The translations under genes and the position numbers were made by a program. The notes beneath the pieces were generated by a model. The model ran no database searches and was not told where the DNA came from. It saw only the letters and a list, made by a program, of their open reading frames with translations. Positions 33,655-40,381 of a stretch of DNA of 40,381 nucleotides are shown here, piece by piece (position 1 is the first letter of the stretch; each line of letters starts with the position of its first letter). This DNA comes from Pseudomonadota bacterium (GTDB lineage Bacteria; Pseudomonadota; Alphaproteobacteria; Reyranellales; Reyranellaceae), in NCBI GenBank assembly GCA_018240745.1, contig JAFEFF010000065.1:1-40381 (forward strand), in the 5' to 3' direction.

Positions 33655-34200
33655 ATGGCCCGCCTGCCCTATATCGACGCCGACCAGCTGCCTCCCGAGC
33701 AGCGCGACCTGCTCAAGCGGCCGATCAATCTCGTCCGGCTGCTGGTCAACTCGCCGGGCATGGCGAAGGCCTTCCAGGGGATCGGCGGCTACATCCGCAA
33801 CAAGAGCACGCTCGATTCGCGCCTCCGTGAGCTCGCCATCCTGCAGGTCGGCTGGATGGAGAAGTCGGAATACGAATTCACCCATCACGTGAAGATCGGC
33901 AAGGAGTTCGGCGTCACCGACGAGGACATCCAGGGCCTGTTCCTCGAGACCGAGGGCAAGCCCAGCAAGCTCGATCCGCTCACCAGGACGGTCCTCAAGG
34001 GCGCCCGCGAGATGGTGCGCGACATCGGCATGTCCGACGAGACCTTCGCGGAGACCAAGAAGCATCTCAGCAACGAGCACATGACCGACCTGGTTCTGAC
34101 CATCGCCTTCTACTGCGCGGTGGTGCGGGTGCTCGCAACCATGAAGATCGACAACGAGCCGCAGTACAAGGAAGTGCTGAAGCAGTACCCGCTGACCTGA
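33655..34200 (+). CDS. Carboxymuconolactone decarboxylase (CMD) family protein
   Basis: A 181-residue, all-helical CMD-family protein: YIDADQLPPEQRDLL, LRELAILQVGWMEKSEYEFT, HHVKIGKEFGVTDEDIQGLF and LTIAFYCAVVRVLATMKID. The AhpD-type CxxC of peroxidatic members is absent: the helix reads SEYEFTHHVKIG. It therefore belongs to the decarboxylase/unknown-function group. It begins 12 bases after the SDR stop. Its role in the cluster is unknown, perhaps a lyase or isomerase step on an acidic intermediate. Confidence 0.9.
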   Translation: MARLPYIDADQLPPEQRDLLKRPINLVRLLVNSPGMAKAFQGIGGYIRNKSTLDSRLRELAILQVGWMEKSEYEFTHHVKIGKEFGVTDEDIQGLFLETEGKPSKLDPLTRTVLKGAREMVRDIGMSDETFAETKKHLSNEHMTDLVLTIAFYCAVVRVLATMKIDNEPQYKEVLKQYPLT

Positions 34201-34278
34201 CCCCCACCCTGCCCTCCCCCTTCGGAGGAGGGTCAAGAGGGCTCCCTCCCCCCAAGGGGAGGGTTGGGGAGGGGGTGA
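34201..34278. repeat. G/C-tract palindromic repeat, family C
   Basis: CCCCCACCCTGCCCTCCCCC at the left (34201-34220) faces GGGGAGGGTTGGGGAGGGGG at the right (to about 34275). The two are inverted complements with few mismatches, and smaller GGAGGAGGG/CCTCCC palindromes lie inside. It separates the CMD gene from the next SDR, so a hairpin may form inside the operon message. Confidence 0.85.
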
Positions 34279-34294
34279 GCTACAGGAGGAACTC

Positions 34295-35095
34295 ATGCGT
34301 TTGCAGGACAAGGTCGCCATCGTCGTCGGCGCGGGGCAGAGCCCCGGCGAGGGCGTCGGCAATGGCCGCGCCACCGCACTCACCTTCGCGCGCGAGGGCG
34401 CCAGGGTCGTCTGCGTCGACCGTGACCTCAAGTCGGCGCAGGAGACCGTCGACCTGATCGGCGCCAACCAGGGCACCGCCGTCGCCTTCAAGGCCGACGT
34501 GACCAGGAATGCCGACATCAAGGCGATGGTCGCCGACACGCACGCCCGCTGGGGCCGCATCGATATCCTGCACAACAATGTCGGCGTCTCGCTGGCGGGC
34601 GGCGATGCCGAGCTCGACAAGATCACCGAGGAAGCGTTCGACCGCTGCGTGGCGATCAACCTCAAGAGCTGCATCCTCGCCGCCAAGCACGTCGTCCCGA
34701 TCATGCGCGAGCAGAAGAGCGGCGTGATCATCAACATCTCGTCGATGGCGGTGATCACGACCTATCCGTACGTCGCCTACAAGGCGACCAAGGCGGCGAT
34801 GGTCGCTTTCACCGAGCAGCTCGCCTACCAGAACGCGCCGTACAACATCCGCGCCAACGTCATCCTGCCCGGCCTGATGAACACGCCGATGGCGGTCGAC
34901 ACCCGGGCCCGCGAGTTCGGCAAGACCCGCGCCGAGATCGAGGCGATGCGCGACGCCCAGGTGCCGTTGCGCAAGAAGATGGGCACCGGCTGGGACGTCG
35001 CCAACGCCGCCCTTTTCCTCGCATCCGACGAGGCGAACTTCATCACCGGCGTCACACTTCCGGTCGATGGCGGAGCGAGCGTGAGGAGAGGATAG
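34295..35095 (+). CDS. SDR family oxidoreductase (expanded glycine loop)
   Basis: A 266-residue short-chain dehydrogenase. The cofactor loop is VGAGQSPGEGVGNGRA (11-26), expanded as in the SDR at 32827. D42 (CVDRD) suggests NAD. The active site has S149/S150, Y162 and K166 (AYKATK), and the end reads PVDGGASVRRG. A good ribosome site (AGGAGGA) lies upstream, after the repeat. It is followed by the solute-binding protein gene after 29 bases. Confidence 0.93.
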   Translation: MRLQDKVAIVVGAGQSPGEGVGNGRATALTFAREGARVVCVDRDLKSAQETVDLIGANQGTAVAFKADVTRNADIKAMVADTHARWGRIDILHNNVGVSLAGGDAELDKITEEAFDRCVAINLKSCILAAKHVVPIMREQKSGVIINISSMAVITTYPYVAYKATKAAMVAFTEQLAYQNAPYNIRANVILPGLMNTPMAVDTRAREFGKTRAEIEAMRDAQVPLRKKMGTGWDVANAALFLASDEANFITGVTLPVDGGASVRRG

Positions 35096-35124
35096 TGTAA
35101 GATCGAGACACAACGGGGCATGAT

Positions 35125-35976
35125 ATGTTTGCACGTACACTGATCGCGGGAGTGGCCGCGCTGGCGCTTTCGGGCGCCGCCTTTGCACAGGATGCCGATC
35201 ATCCCAAGGACAAGACCCTGGTGGTCGGCTCCGATTTCGGCGTGGCGCCGTGGATGGTGCGCGGCGCGTCGGGGCCGGAGGGCTTCGGTGTCGACATGAT
35301 CAAGGACGTCGCCAGGCGCATCGGCCGGCCGGGCGTCGAGATCGTCGACATCAACTTCTCCGGCCTGTTCGCCGCGCTGTTCTCCAAGCGCATCGAGTTC
35401 ACGGTCAATCCGCTCAACATCACCGCCGAGCGCGCCGAGCGCATGCTCTACACCGAGCCGTTCTTCGCCACCGGCAACGGATTTCTGATCCGCGCGGCGG
35501 ACACCATGAAGGGCTTCGAGGATCTCAAGGGCAAGCAGCTCGCGGTCAATCGCGGCACCATCTCCGACACCTGGGCGACGCAGAACGCCGGGAAGTACGG
35601 CTTCGAGGTGCAGCGCTACGACACCTTCCCCGATTCGGTGCAGGCGGTGATCACCCGCCGCGCCTTCACTGCCCTGAACGAGATCCCGACCACCGTCTAT
35701 GCCGCGAGCCACAACAAGGCGATCAAGGTCGGCTTCAAGGACTTCAACGGCCGCAACTTCGGCTACGCCTTCCGGCTCGAGGACACCGCCTACCGCAACA
35801 CGGTCGAGGGCGCGATCGAGTGCATGAAGAAGGACGGCACGCTCACCAAAATGTACGAGAAATGGTACGGCTCGAAGGTCGATCCCGGCTCGTCGATCAG
35901 CACGATCTTCCCGGGCTGGGGCCCTCCGGGCTTCAAGGGCTACGACGCCACGCCGCACGAGCTGAGCTGCAAGTGA
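35125..35976 (+). CDS. ABC transporter substrate-binding protein, polar amino-acid family
   Basis: A 283-residue periplasmic binding protein with a signal peptide (MFARTLIAGVAALALSGAAF, cleavage after A21). The family 3 pattern is LVVGSDFGVAPWMV, GFGVDMIKDVARRIG, INFSGLFAALFSKRIEFTVN, TAERAERMLYTEPFFATGNG and FEDLKGKQLAVNRGTISD. It would bind an amino acid or a similar small polar solute and deliver it to the two permeases that follow. A family B-like repeat separates it from the first permease. The ligand is unknown. Confidence 0.94.
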   Translation: MFARTLIAGVAALALSGAAFAQDADHPKDKTLVVGSDFGVAPWMVRGASGPEGFGVDMIKDVARRIGRPGVEIVDINFSGLFAALFSKRIEFTVNPLNITAERAERMLYTEPFFATGNGFLIRAADTMKGFEDLKGKQLAVNRGTISDTWATQNAGKYGFEVQRYDTFPDSVQAVITRRAFTALNEIPTTVYAASHNKAIKVGFKDFNGRNFGYAFRLEDTAYRNTVEGAIECMKKDGTLTKMYEKWYGSKVDPGSSISTIFPGWGPPGFKGYDATPHELSCK

Positions 35977-35981
35977 CCTCT

Positions 35982-36090
35982 CCGTCGTCCCGACCGAAGC
36001 GCCGCAGGCGCGAAGTGGAGGGACCTCTTTTGCCGATGCATCCGCAAAAAAAGGTCCTTCGACTTCGCTTCGCTACGCTCGGGACGACGG
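35982..36090. repeat. Palindromic repeat, family B-like, between binding protein and permease
   Basis: CCGTCGTCCCGACCGAAGCG at the left and CGCTACGCTCGGGACGACGG at the right are inverted arms. A further pair, GGACCTCTTTTGCC/TCCGCAAAAAAAGGTCC, lies inside around the centre. The element fills the gap between the binding-protein stop and the first permease start. Confidence 0.85.
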
Positions 36091-36097
36091 GGCTTGC

Positions 36098-36784
36098 ATG
36101 ACCCCACTCCTCGACAACTTCTTCAACCGCCAGATCCTCGCCCAGTACGGCCCGTCCATCCTGGGCGGGTTCCGGCTCACCGTCGAAGTGGCGCTGGCGA
36201 CGATCGCGATCGGCGTGATCACCGGGCTCGTGCTCGCGATCGTGCGGGCGATGCGCTGGAAGCCGGCCGACATCGTCATCATCGTCTTCGTCGACATCTT
36301 CCGCACGCTGCCGCAGCTCGTGGTCATCGTGTTCCTGTATTTCGGCCTGCCCTATGCCGACATCCAGCTCTCGCCGTTCGCGGCGACCACGCTGGCGCTG
36401 GGCGCGGTGCTGGCGGCCTTCGCGACCGAAATCTTCTGGGCCGCCATACAGGCCGTGCCGCAAGGCCAGTGGGATGCCGCACGTTCGCTGGGGCTCGGCT
36501 TCCTCGAGATCCTGTTCCTGATCATCCTGCCGCAGGCGATCCGCATCGCCGTGCCGTTGCTCACCAACCGCGCCATCGCCATCACCAAGGGCACCGCGCT
36601 CGGCACCGCCGTCTCGCTGCCAGAGCTGCTTGGCCGCGCCCAGAGCAGCATGGCGATCGCCGCCAATCCCTCGCCGCTCACCCTGGCCGCGGCGTTCTAT
36701 CTCCTGTTCTTCGTGCCGCTGGTGGTGGCCAGCCGCTGGCTCGAAGGGCTCGGCTCCCCGAAGACGTCGAGCGGGAGGCACTGA
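36098..36784 (+). CDS. ABC transporter permease, polar amino-acid (HisM/GlnP) family
   Basis: A 228-residue inner-membrane permease with about five hydrophobic segments. The N-terminal GGFRLTVEVALATIAIGVI and FVDIFRTLPQLVVIVFLYFG are typical of the HisMQ family. The cytoplasmic EAA loop reads QWDAARSLGLGFLEILFLII, then LPQAIR, and would contact the ATPase. It forms a heterodimer with the next permease, which starts one base after its stop. No ATP-binding subunit gene is adjacent. Confidence 0.94.
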   Translation: MTPLLDNFFNRQILAQYGPSILGGFRLTVEVALATIAIGVITGLVLAIVRAMRWKPADIVIIVFVDIFRTLPQLVVIVFLYFGLPYADIQLSPFAATTLALGAVLAAFATEIFWAAIQAVPQGQWDAARSLGLGFLEILFLIILPQAIRIAVPLLTNRAIAITKGTALGTAVSLPELLGRAQSSMAIAANPSPLTLAAAFYLLFFVPLVVASRWLEGLGSPKTSSGRH

Positions 36785-36785
36785 G

Positions 36786-37469
36786 TTGGAAGCGCTGCAG
36801 CTCTTCCTCGACAACTTCGCCGACTGGGACAGCTTCGTCCGCATCTGGCCGCTGCTGTGGCAGGGCCTGCAGCTCACTGTCCTGCTGTCGATCGTCACCT
36901 TGCCGGTTGCCGCGGCGGCCGGCCTGCTGATCGCCATCCTCTACAGCTTTCACAACAGGCCGCTGAACGTGGCGCTGCTGATCTGGATCGATCTGTTCCG
37001 CTCCTTTCCCGTGCTGGTGCTGCTGATCCTGATCTTCTACGGCCTGCCCTTCCTCGGCCTGACCCTGCCGTCCTTCGCCGCCTGCGTGCTGGCGCTCACT
37101 CTCAACCACTCGGGCTACTACGGCGAGATATTCCGCGCCGGCATCGAAGCCATCCCGCCCGGCCAGCGCGAGGCCGCCCGGGCGCTCGGCCTCCATCCGC
37201 TGCAGGTCATCTTCCTGGTGATCCTGCCGCAGGCGATCGCCCGCGTGCTGGCGCCGCTCGCCTCCAACTCGCTGGAGCTGGTGAAGACCACCTCGATCGC
37301 GGCCCTGGTCGCCCTGCCCGAGCTGCTGCGCTCGGCCCGCGTGGCGCAGGAGCAGACCTACAATCCGACGCCGCTGACCGCGGCGGCGATCATCTTCTTC
37401 GTCCTGCTCTTCCCGTTCGCCCGCTGGGTGGCACGCCTGGAGCGCGACATGATCATGAGGCAGCGATGA
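36786..37469 (+). CDS. ABC transporter permease, polar amino-acid family (TTG start)
   Basis: A TTG at 36786, eight bases after GGGAGG, gives 227 residues; no ATG or GTG is suitably placed. The protein has the same HisMQ layout as its neighbour: LLWQGLQLTVLLSIVTLPVA, LIWIDLFRSFPVLVLLILIF, YGLPFL, then the EAA loop GQREAARALGLHPLQVIFLV. Its stop overlaps the ATG of the next SDR gene (ATGA). It would form the membrane channel with the permease at 36098. Confidence 0.92.
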   Translation: MEALQLFLDNFADWDSFVRIWPLLWQGLQLTVLLSIVTLPVAAAAGLLIAILYSFHNRPLNVALLIWIDLFRSFPVLVLLILIFYGLPFLGLTLPSFAACVLALTLNHSGYYGEIFRAGIEAIPPGQREAARALGLHPLQVIFLVILPQAIARVLAPLASNSLELVKTTSIAALVALPELLRSARVAQEQTYNPTPLTAAAIIFFVLLFPFARWVARLERDMIMRQR

Positions 37470-38224
37470 AACGACTGGCCGGCAAGACCGCTCTCATCAC
37501 CGGCGCCTCGTCGGGCATCGGCCGCGCCATCGCAAGGAAGTTCCACGAGGAAGGCGCCGCGCTGGTGCTGATGGACATCACGGAGCAGGTCGTCGAGGGC
37601 GGCGAGCCGACCCACAAGATCCTGGACGTTCCTTTCTACCGGGGCGACGTCTCCAGGGAGGCCGACGTCGAGCGGGCGGTGCGCCTTGCCGCCAGTTCGA
37701 CCGGGCGACTGGACATCGTGGTCAACGACGCAGTCGTGCGCGCCGGCAAGCCGCTCGTCGAGACCACGCTCGAGGAATGGAACCACGTCATGGCGGTCAA
37801 CGTCACCGGCGTGTTCCTGGTGTGCCGGGCGGCGGTGCGCCGCATGCTGACGCAGGAGATCCGCCACGAGGCGCGCGGGCGGATCGTCAATATCTCGTCC
37901 CAGCACGGCATGATCGCCGCGCCCGAGGATTGCTCCTACGGCGTCTCCAAGTCGGCCATCGTCTACATGACGCGCCAGATCGCCGCCGACTACGGCAAGG
38001 ACAACATCATCTGCAACGCCGTGGCGCCGGGAAAAATCCTGACCGGCAAGGGCGGCCGCGCGGTCGAGCCGCGCTGGATCGACTACAGTCACCGCCGCAC
38101 GCCGCTGCCGCGGCTCGGCCGCCCGGACGATGTCGCCAACGCCGCCCTCTTCCTGGCGTCGGACGAGGCGACCTTCATCACCGGCGAGAACCTGATGGTG
38201 GACGGCGGCTGGATGGCGAGCTGA
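37466..38224 (+). CDS. SDR family oxidoreductase
   Basis: A 252-residue short-chain dehydrogenase with a classical TGASSGIG loop (12-19), D37 (LMDIT), S144/S145, Y158 and K162 (SYGVSK). The usual NNAG motif is replaced by VNDAVVRAG (86-94). The C-terminus reads FLASDEATFITG and VDGGW. It is translationally coupled to the second permease (ATGA overlap), which ties the enzyme to the transported solute. It is the last gene of the plus-strand cluster that begins at 30779. Confidence 0.93.
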   Translation: MKRLAGKTALITGASSGIGRAIARKFHEEGAALVLMDITEQVVEGGEPTHKILDVPFYRGDVSREADVERAVRLAASSTGRLDIVVNDAVVRAGKPLVETTLEEWNHVMAVNVTGVFLVCRAAVRRMLTQEIRHEARGRIVNISSQHGMIAAPEDCSYGVSKSAIVYMTRQIAADYGKDNIICNAVAPGKILTGKGGRAVEPRWIDYSHRRTPLPRLGRPDDVANAALFLASDEATFITGENLMVDGGWMAS

Positions 38225-38336
38225 GGACCCGGCCGATGTAGCGCTACTGCAAATCCCGTCGACGCGAAGTTCGGCCCCGCTGCCTTCGAGCGGGTGCCTC
38301 AGCCCCCTCAGCCACCGGATCGTGGCCTGTCTCATC

Positions 38337-38681
38337 CTACCCGTTCTTTTGCCGCGAATCGGCGGGCGCCTCGGCGCGCTCGTTCATGCCGTAGTCGCGC
38401 AGCACCGAGGCGACGCGCAGACGATAGTCGCGGAACACGCCGCCGCGACCGGCGGCTTGGGCCTGACGGTGGCGCTCGACGTTGCGCCACGCCTCCACCG
38501 CCTTCTCGTCACGCCAGAAGGAGAGGGACAGGATCTTCGTCTCGTCGACCAGGCTCTGGAAGCGCTCGATGCTGATGAAGCCGTCGATCCGCTCCAGCTC
38601 CGGCTTCAGATTCGCGGCGATGTCGAGATAGCTCTGCTTGCGGCCGTCGGCCGGCCAGACTTCGAAGATCACGGCGATCAT
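38337..38681 (-). CDS. Antibiotic biosynthesis monooxygenase (ABM)-domain protein
   Basis: A 114-residue protein of the ABM/dimeric alpha-beta barrel type: MIAVIFEVWPADGRKQSYL, DGFISIERFQSLVDETKILS, LSFWRDEKAVEAWRNVERHR and VFRDYRLRVASVLRDYG. Members are small cofactor-free oxygenases or heme-degrading enzymes. The start ATG overlaps the stop of the upstream alpha/beta hydrolase (ATGA), so the two are coupled. Confidence 0.9.
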   Translation of the reverse strand: MIAVIFEVWPADGRKQSYLDIAANLKPELERIDGFISIERFQSLVDETKILSLSFWRDEKAVEAWRNVERHRQAQAAGRGGVFRDYRLRVASVLRDYGMNERAEAPADSRQKNG

Positions 38682-39586
38682 GGCTGCTCTCCTCTCAGGA
38701 CGCGACCCACGGCTTCGTAGAGCCGATGCCGGCCGGTTTCGAGATGCATCAGATGCGTGCCCCCGTCGAGCCTGGCGTCGTGGCACGACGGCGCAGCAGT
38801 GGCGGCGTCGAGGATCGTCGCCGCATCGGCGTCGCGGCAGAGCGAATCCCAGGCGCCGCGCACGATTGCGATCGGCCGGGTGATGCGCGCCGGGTCCCAG
38901 ACCAGCCGGCCAGCCCAGGTGTCGACGTTGTCGGCGCGCGGGCCGTTGGGGATGCGCACGGCGGGCGGCGCGCGCTTGCCCGCGTCGGGGTCGCTCGCGA
39001 GATAGGCCGCACCCCAGCGGTCGAAGCCTTCGAGCACCGGCGCATGGCCCTCGGGGACGTCCTCGACGAAGCGGGCATACTGCGCCTCGTTGGAGACGTC
39101 GCTCCAGGCCGGCAGTGACGACGGCGTGCCGCCGCTGCGGCGCACGATCGGAGCGAACAGGACGAGGCGATCGATCGCGTCGGGCTCGGCGATGGTGGCG
39201 AGCGATGCCGGCGCGCCGCCCCAGGAGTGCGCGACCAGCGACACCCGCCGGCCGGTCTCGCGCCGGATCAGCGCCACCACGGCGGCGACCTGTCGCGCGG
39301 CGTCGGGCGCGCGGCCGAGCGGCGGATGGCGGTCGGCGGGCTCGCTCATCGCGGCGTAGCGGCCGCTCTCGCCGAAGCTCCCGAAGTCGAACGCCCAGGC
39401 GTCGAAGCCGCGCGCATTCCAGTCGTCGAGCCAACTGCCGTCGCCGAAATCGAAGCCGACCGACAGCGCCGACGGGAAGGTGGCGCCGTGAACGTAGAGG
39501 ACAGGGGCGCCGGCCGCGGGCTGGCGCCGGATGAACAGCGACGGGCTGTGATCCGTCTCGGGGAGCCGGAAGGTCTGTTGGGTCAT
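38678..39586 (-). CDS. Alpha/beta hydrolase
   Basis: A 302-residue alpha/beta-hydrolase-fold protein. VLYVHGATFPSALSVGFDF is the oxyanion region, and AFDFGSFGESGR and LVAHSWGG, with nucleophile S121, follow. The acid is in RGAWDSLCRDAD and the histidine in DGGTHLMHLE. No signal peptide is seen. It lies between a salicylate-hydroxylase-like gene and the ABM gene on the minus strand and may act in the same aromatic pathway. The substrate is unknown. Confidence 0.91.
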   Translation of the reverse strand: MTQQTFRLPETDHSPSLFIRRQPAAGAPVLYVHGATFPSALSVGFDFGDGSWLDDWNARGFDAWAFDFGSFGESGRYAAMSEPADRHPPLGRAPDAARQVAAVVALIRRETGRRVSLVAHSWGGAPASLATIAEPDAIDRLVLFAPIVRRSGGTPSSLPAWSDVSNEAQYARFVEDVPEGHAPVLEGFDRWGAAYLASDPDAGKRAPPAVRIPNGPRADNVDTWAGRLVWDPARITRPIAIVRGAWDSLCRDADAATILDAATAAPSCHDARLDGGTHLMHLETGRHRLYEAVGRVLRGEQP

Positions 39587-39664
39587 GCGGGAGAGATAGG
39601 CGCTCCTTGCGGGTCGTTCTTTCGGCCGCCGCCGAACAGAAATCGTGGGAAACCCTGCGGGAAA

Positions 39665-40381
39665 TCAGTCGAGCCCGCTGCCGCCGTAGATCCAATCGAG
39701 GGCGGCGTACCACTCCTCCTGGCTCTTGGCGCTCATGATGGCGTTGCGCAGCGCCGCATGCGGACCGTCGGGGTGATAGACGTGGTCGCCCATGGCGCGC
39801 GAGGTGAGCTGCACCCGGGTGGTGCGCAGGACGCGCCGCACCCGGTAGGTCTCGAGGCCCGATTCCAGCGTGTCGGTGCTTGCCAGCGAATCGGCGAGGC
39901 AGACCGCGTCTTCCATCGCCATGCAGGCGCCTTGCGCCATGTACTGCAGCATCGGATGGGCGGCGTCGCCCAGCAGCGCGACGCGGCCGTCAAGCCACTG
40001 GTCGACCGGGTCGCGGTCGCACAGCACCCACAGCCGCCAGTCGCGGCCGTGGCTGATGATGCTGCGGGCGCGGGCGCAGATGTGGGTGAAGCCCGCCTGC
40101 ACCTCCTCCATCGACACCGGCTTGCCCGCGACCGGCTCGGGCGCGTCGTTGTGATAGGTGACGACCAGGTTGAACACCTTCCAGCCCGACAATGGGTAAT
40201 GGACGATGTGGCACTTCGGCCCGGCCCACAGCGTGGCGGCGTTCCAACGCAGGTCTTCCGGCATCTGCTCGGTCGGGATCACCGAGCGATAGGTCGTGTG
40301 GCCCGAGACGCGCGGCGCGCCGTCGCCCACCACCTGTTGGCGGACGTTGGACCACAGCCCGTCAGCGCCGATCAGCGCCGC
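39665..40381 (-). CDS. FAD-dependent monooxygenase, 3-hydroxybenzoate 6-hydroxylase/salicylate hydroxylase-like (partial)
   Basis: The C-terminal 238 residues are visible; the gene runs off the right edge. The frame opens with ALIGADGLWSNVRQQVVGDG, the DG motif of class A flavoprotein hydroxylases. HIVHYPLSGWKVFNLVVTYH and the GD motif ALLGDAAHPMLQYMAQGA, then CMAMEDAVCLADSLA follow. These blocks match 3-hydroxybenzoate 6-hydroxylase and salicylate 1-hydroxylase. It would hydroxylate a benzoate-type ring using NADH. The N-terminal GxGxxG lies outside the window. Confidence 0.91.
   Translation of the reverse strand, partial: AALIGADGLWSNVRQQVVGDGAPRVSGHTTYRSVIPTEQMPEDLRWNAATLWAGPKCHIVHYPLSGWKVFNLVVTYHNDAPEPVAGKPVSMEEVQAGFTHICARARSIISHGRDWRLWVLCDRDPVDQWLDGRVALLGDAAHPMLQYMAQGACMAMEDAVCLADSLASTDTLESGLETYRVRRVLRTTRVQLTSRAMGDHVYHPDGPHAALRNAIMSAKSQEEWYAALDWIYGGSGLD

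Overview
The window is GC-rich, densely packed chromosomal DNA of an alphaproteobacterial type. The gene families (hydantoinase B, CaiB/BaiF, LLM flavin enzymes, thiolase-like/DUF35, many SDRs, polar amino-acid ABC transport, RutA) and the abundant palindromic intergenic repeats are typical of metabolically versatile soil or water Rhizobiales/Rhodospirillales-like bacteria. A Reyranella-like genome is my best guess, but that is inference only. I see no rRNA, tRNA, CRISPR array, transposase or phage gene.

Layout. 1-5350: a minus-strand group (SDR, phytanoyl-CoA dioxygenase, polysaccharide deacetylase running off the left edge), a divergent beta-lactamase-fold hydrolase, the 3' stump of an MFS transporter, an orphan receiver-domain protein and an aldo/keto reductase. 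5398-7934: a short selenoprotein gene of the SelW/Rdx type with an in-frame UGA and a SECIS-like hairpin, a D-2-hydroxyacid dehydrogenase with an Lrp/AsnC regulator, a DUF6356 gene and a short HPF-like gene. 7931-16863: minus-strand amide/ester hydrolysis genes (M20 amidohydrolase, alpha/beta hydrolase, DsbA-like isomerase, host-attachment-like protein; then acyl-CoA dehydrogenase, hydantoinase B, a small exported protein, asparaginase), with a MliC-like lipoprotein and a DUF983 gene on the plus strand.

16956-25346: a molybdopterin hydroxylase large subunit and an FAD aromatic hydroxylase (plus); GST, DUF35 and a thiolase-like protein (minus); an exported metallo-beta-lactamase-fold hydrolase; and rutA followed by a broken rutD. 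25497-30107: an LLM monooxygenase, then a two-domain CoA-transferase fusion coupled to a nitronate monooxygenase. 30165-30697: a ParD/ParE-type toxin-antitoxin pair with a 10-bp-periodic operator-like array. 30779-38224: a co-directional run of class III alcohol dehydrogenase, MBL hydrolase, SDR, CMD-family protein, SDR, solute-binding protein, two ABC permeases and SDR, which looks like an uptake-plus-oxidation cluster. 38337-40381: ABM monooxygenase, alpha/beta hydrolase and a partial salicylate-hydroxylase-like FAD enzyme (minus).

The most notable finding is the selenoprotein at 5398-5613, which a standard gene caller would miss because its 11th codon is TGA. The second theme is palindromic repeats. 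At least four families or subtypes are present. One sits just after stop codons in a fixed orientation four times, one forms the in-frame linker between two CoA-transferase domains, and others touch gene starts or stops.
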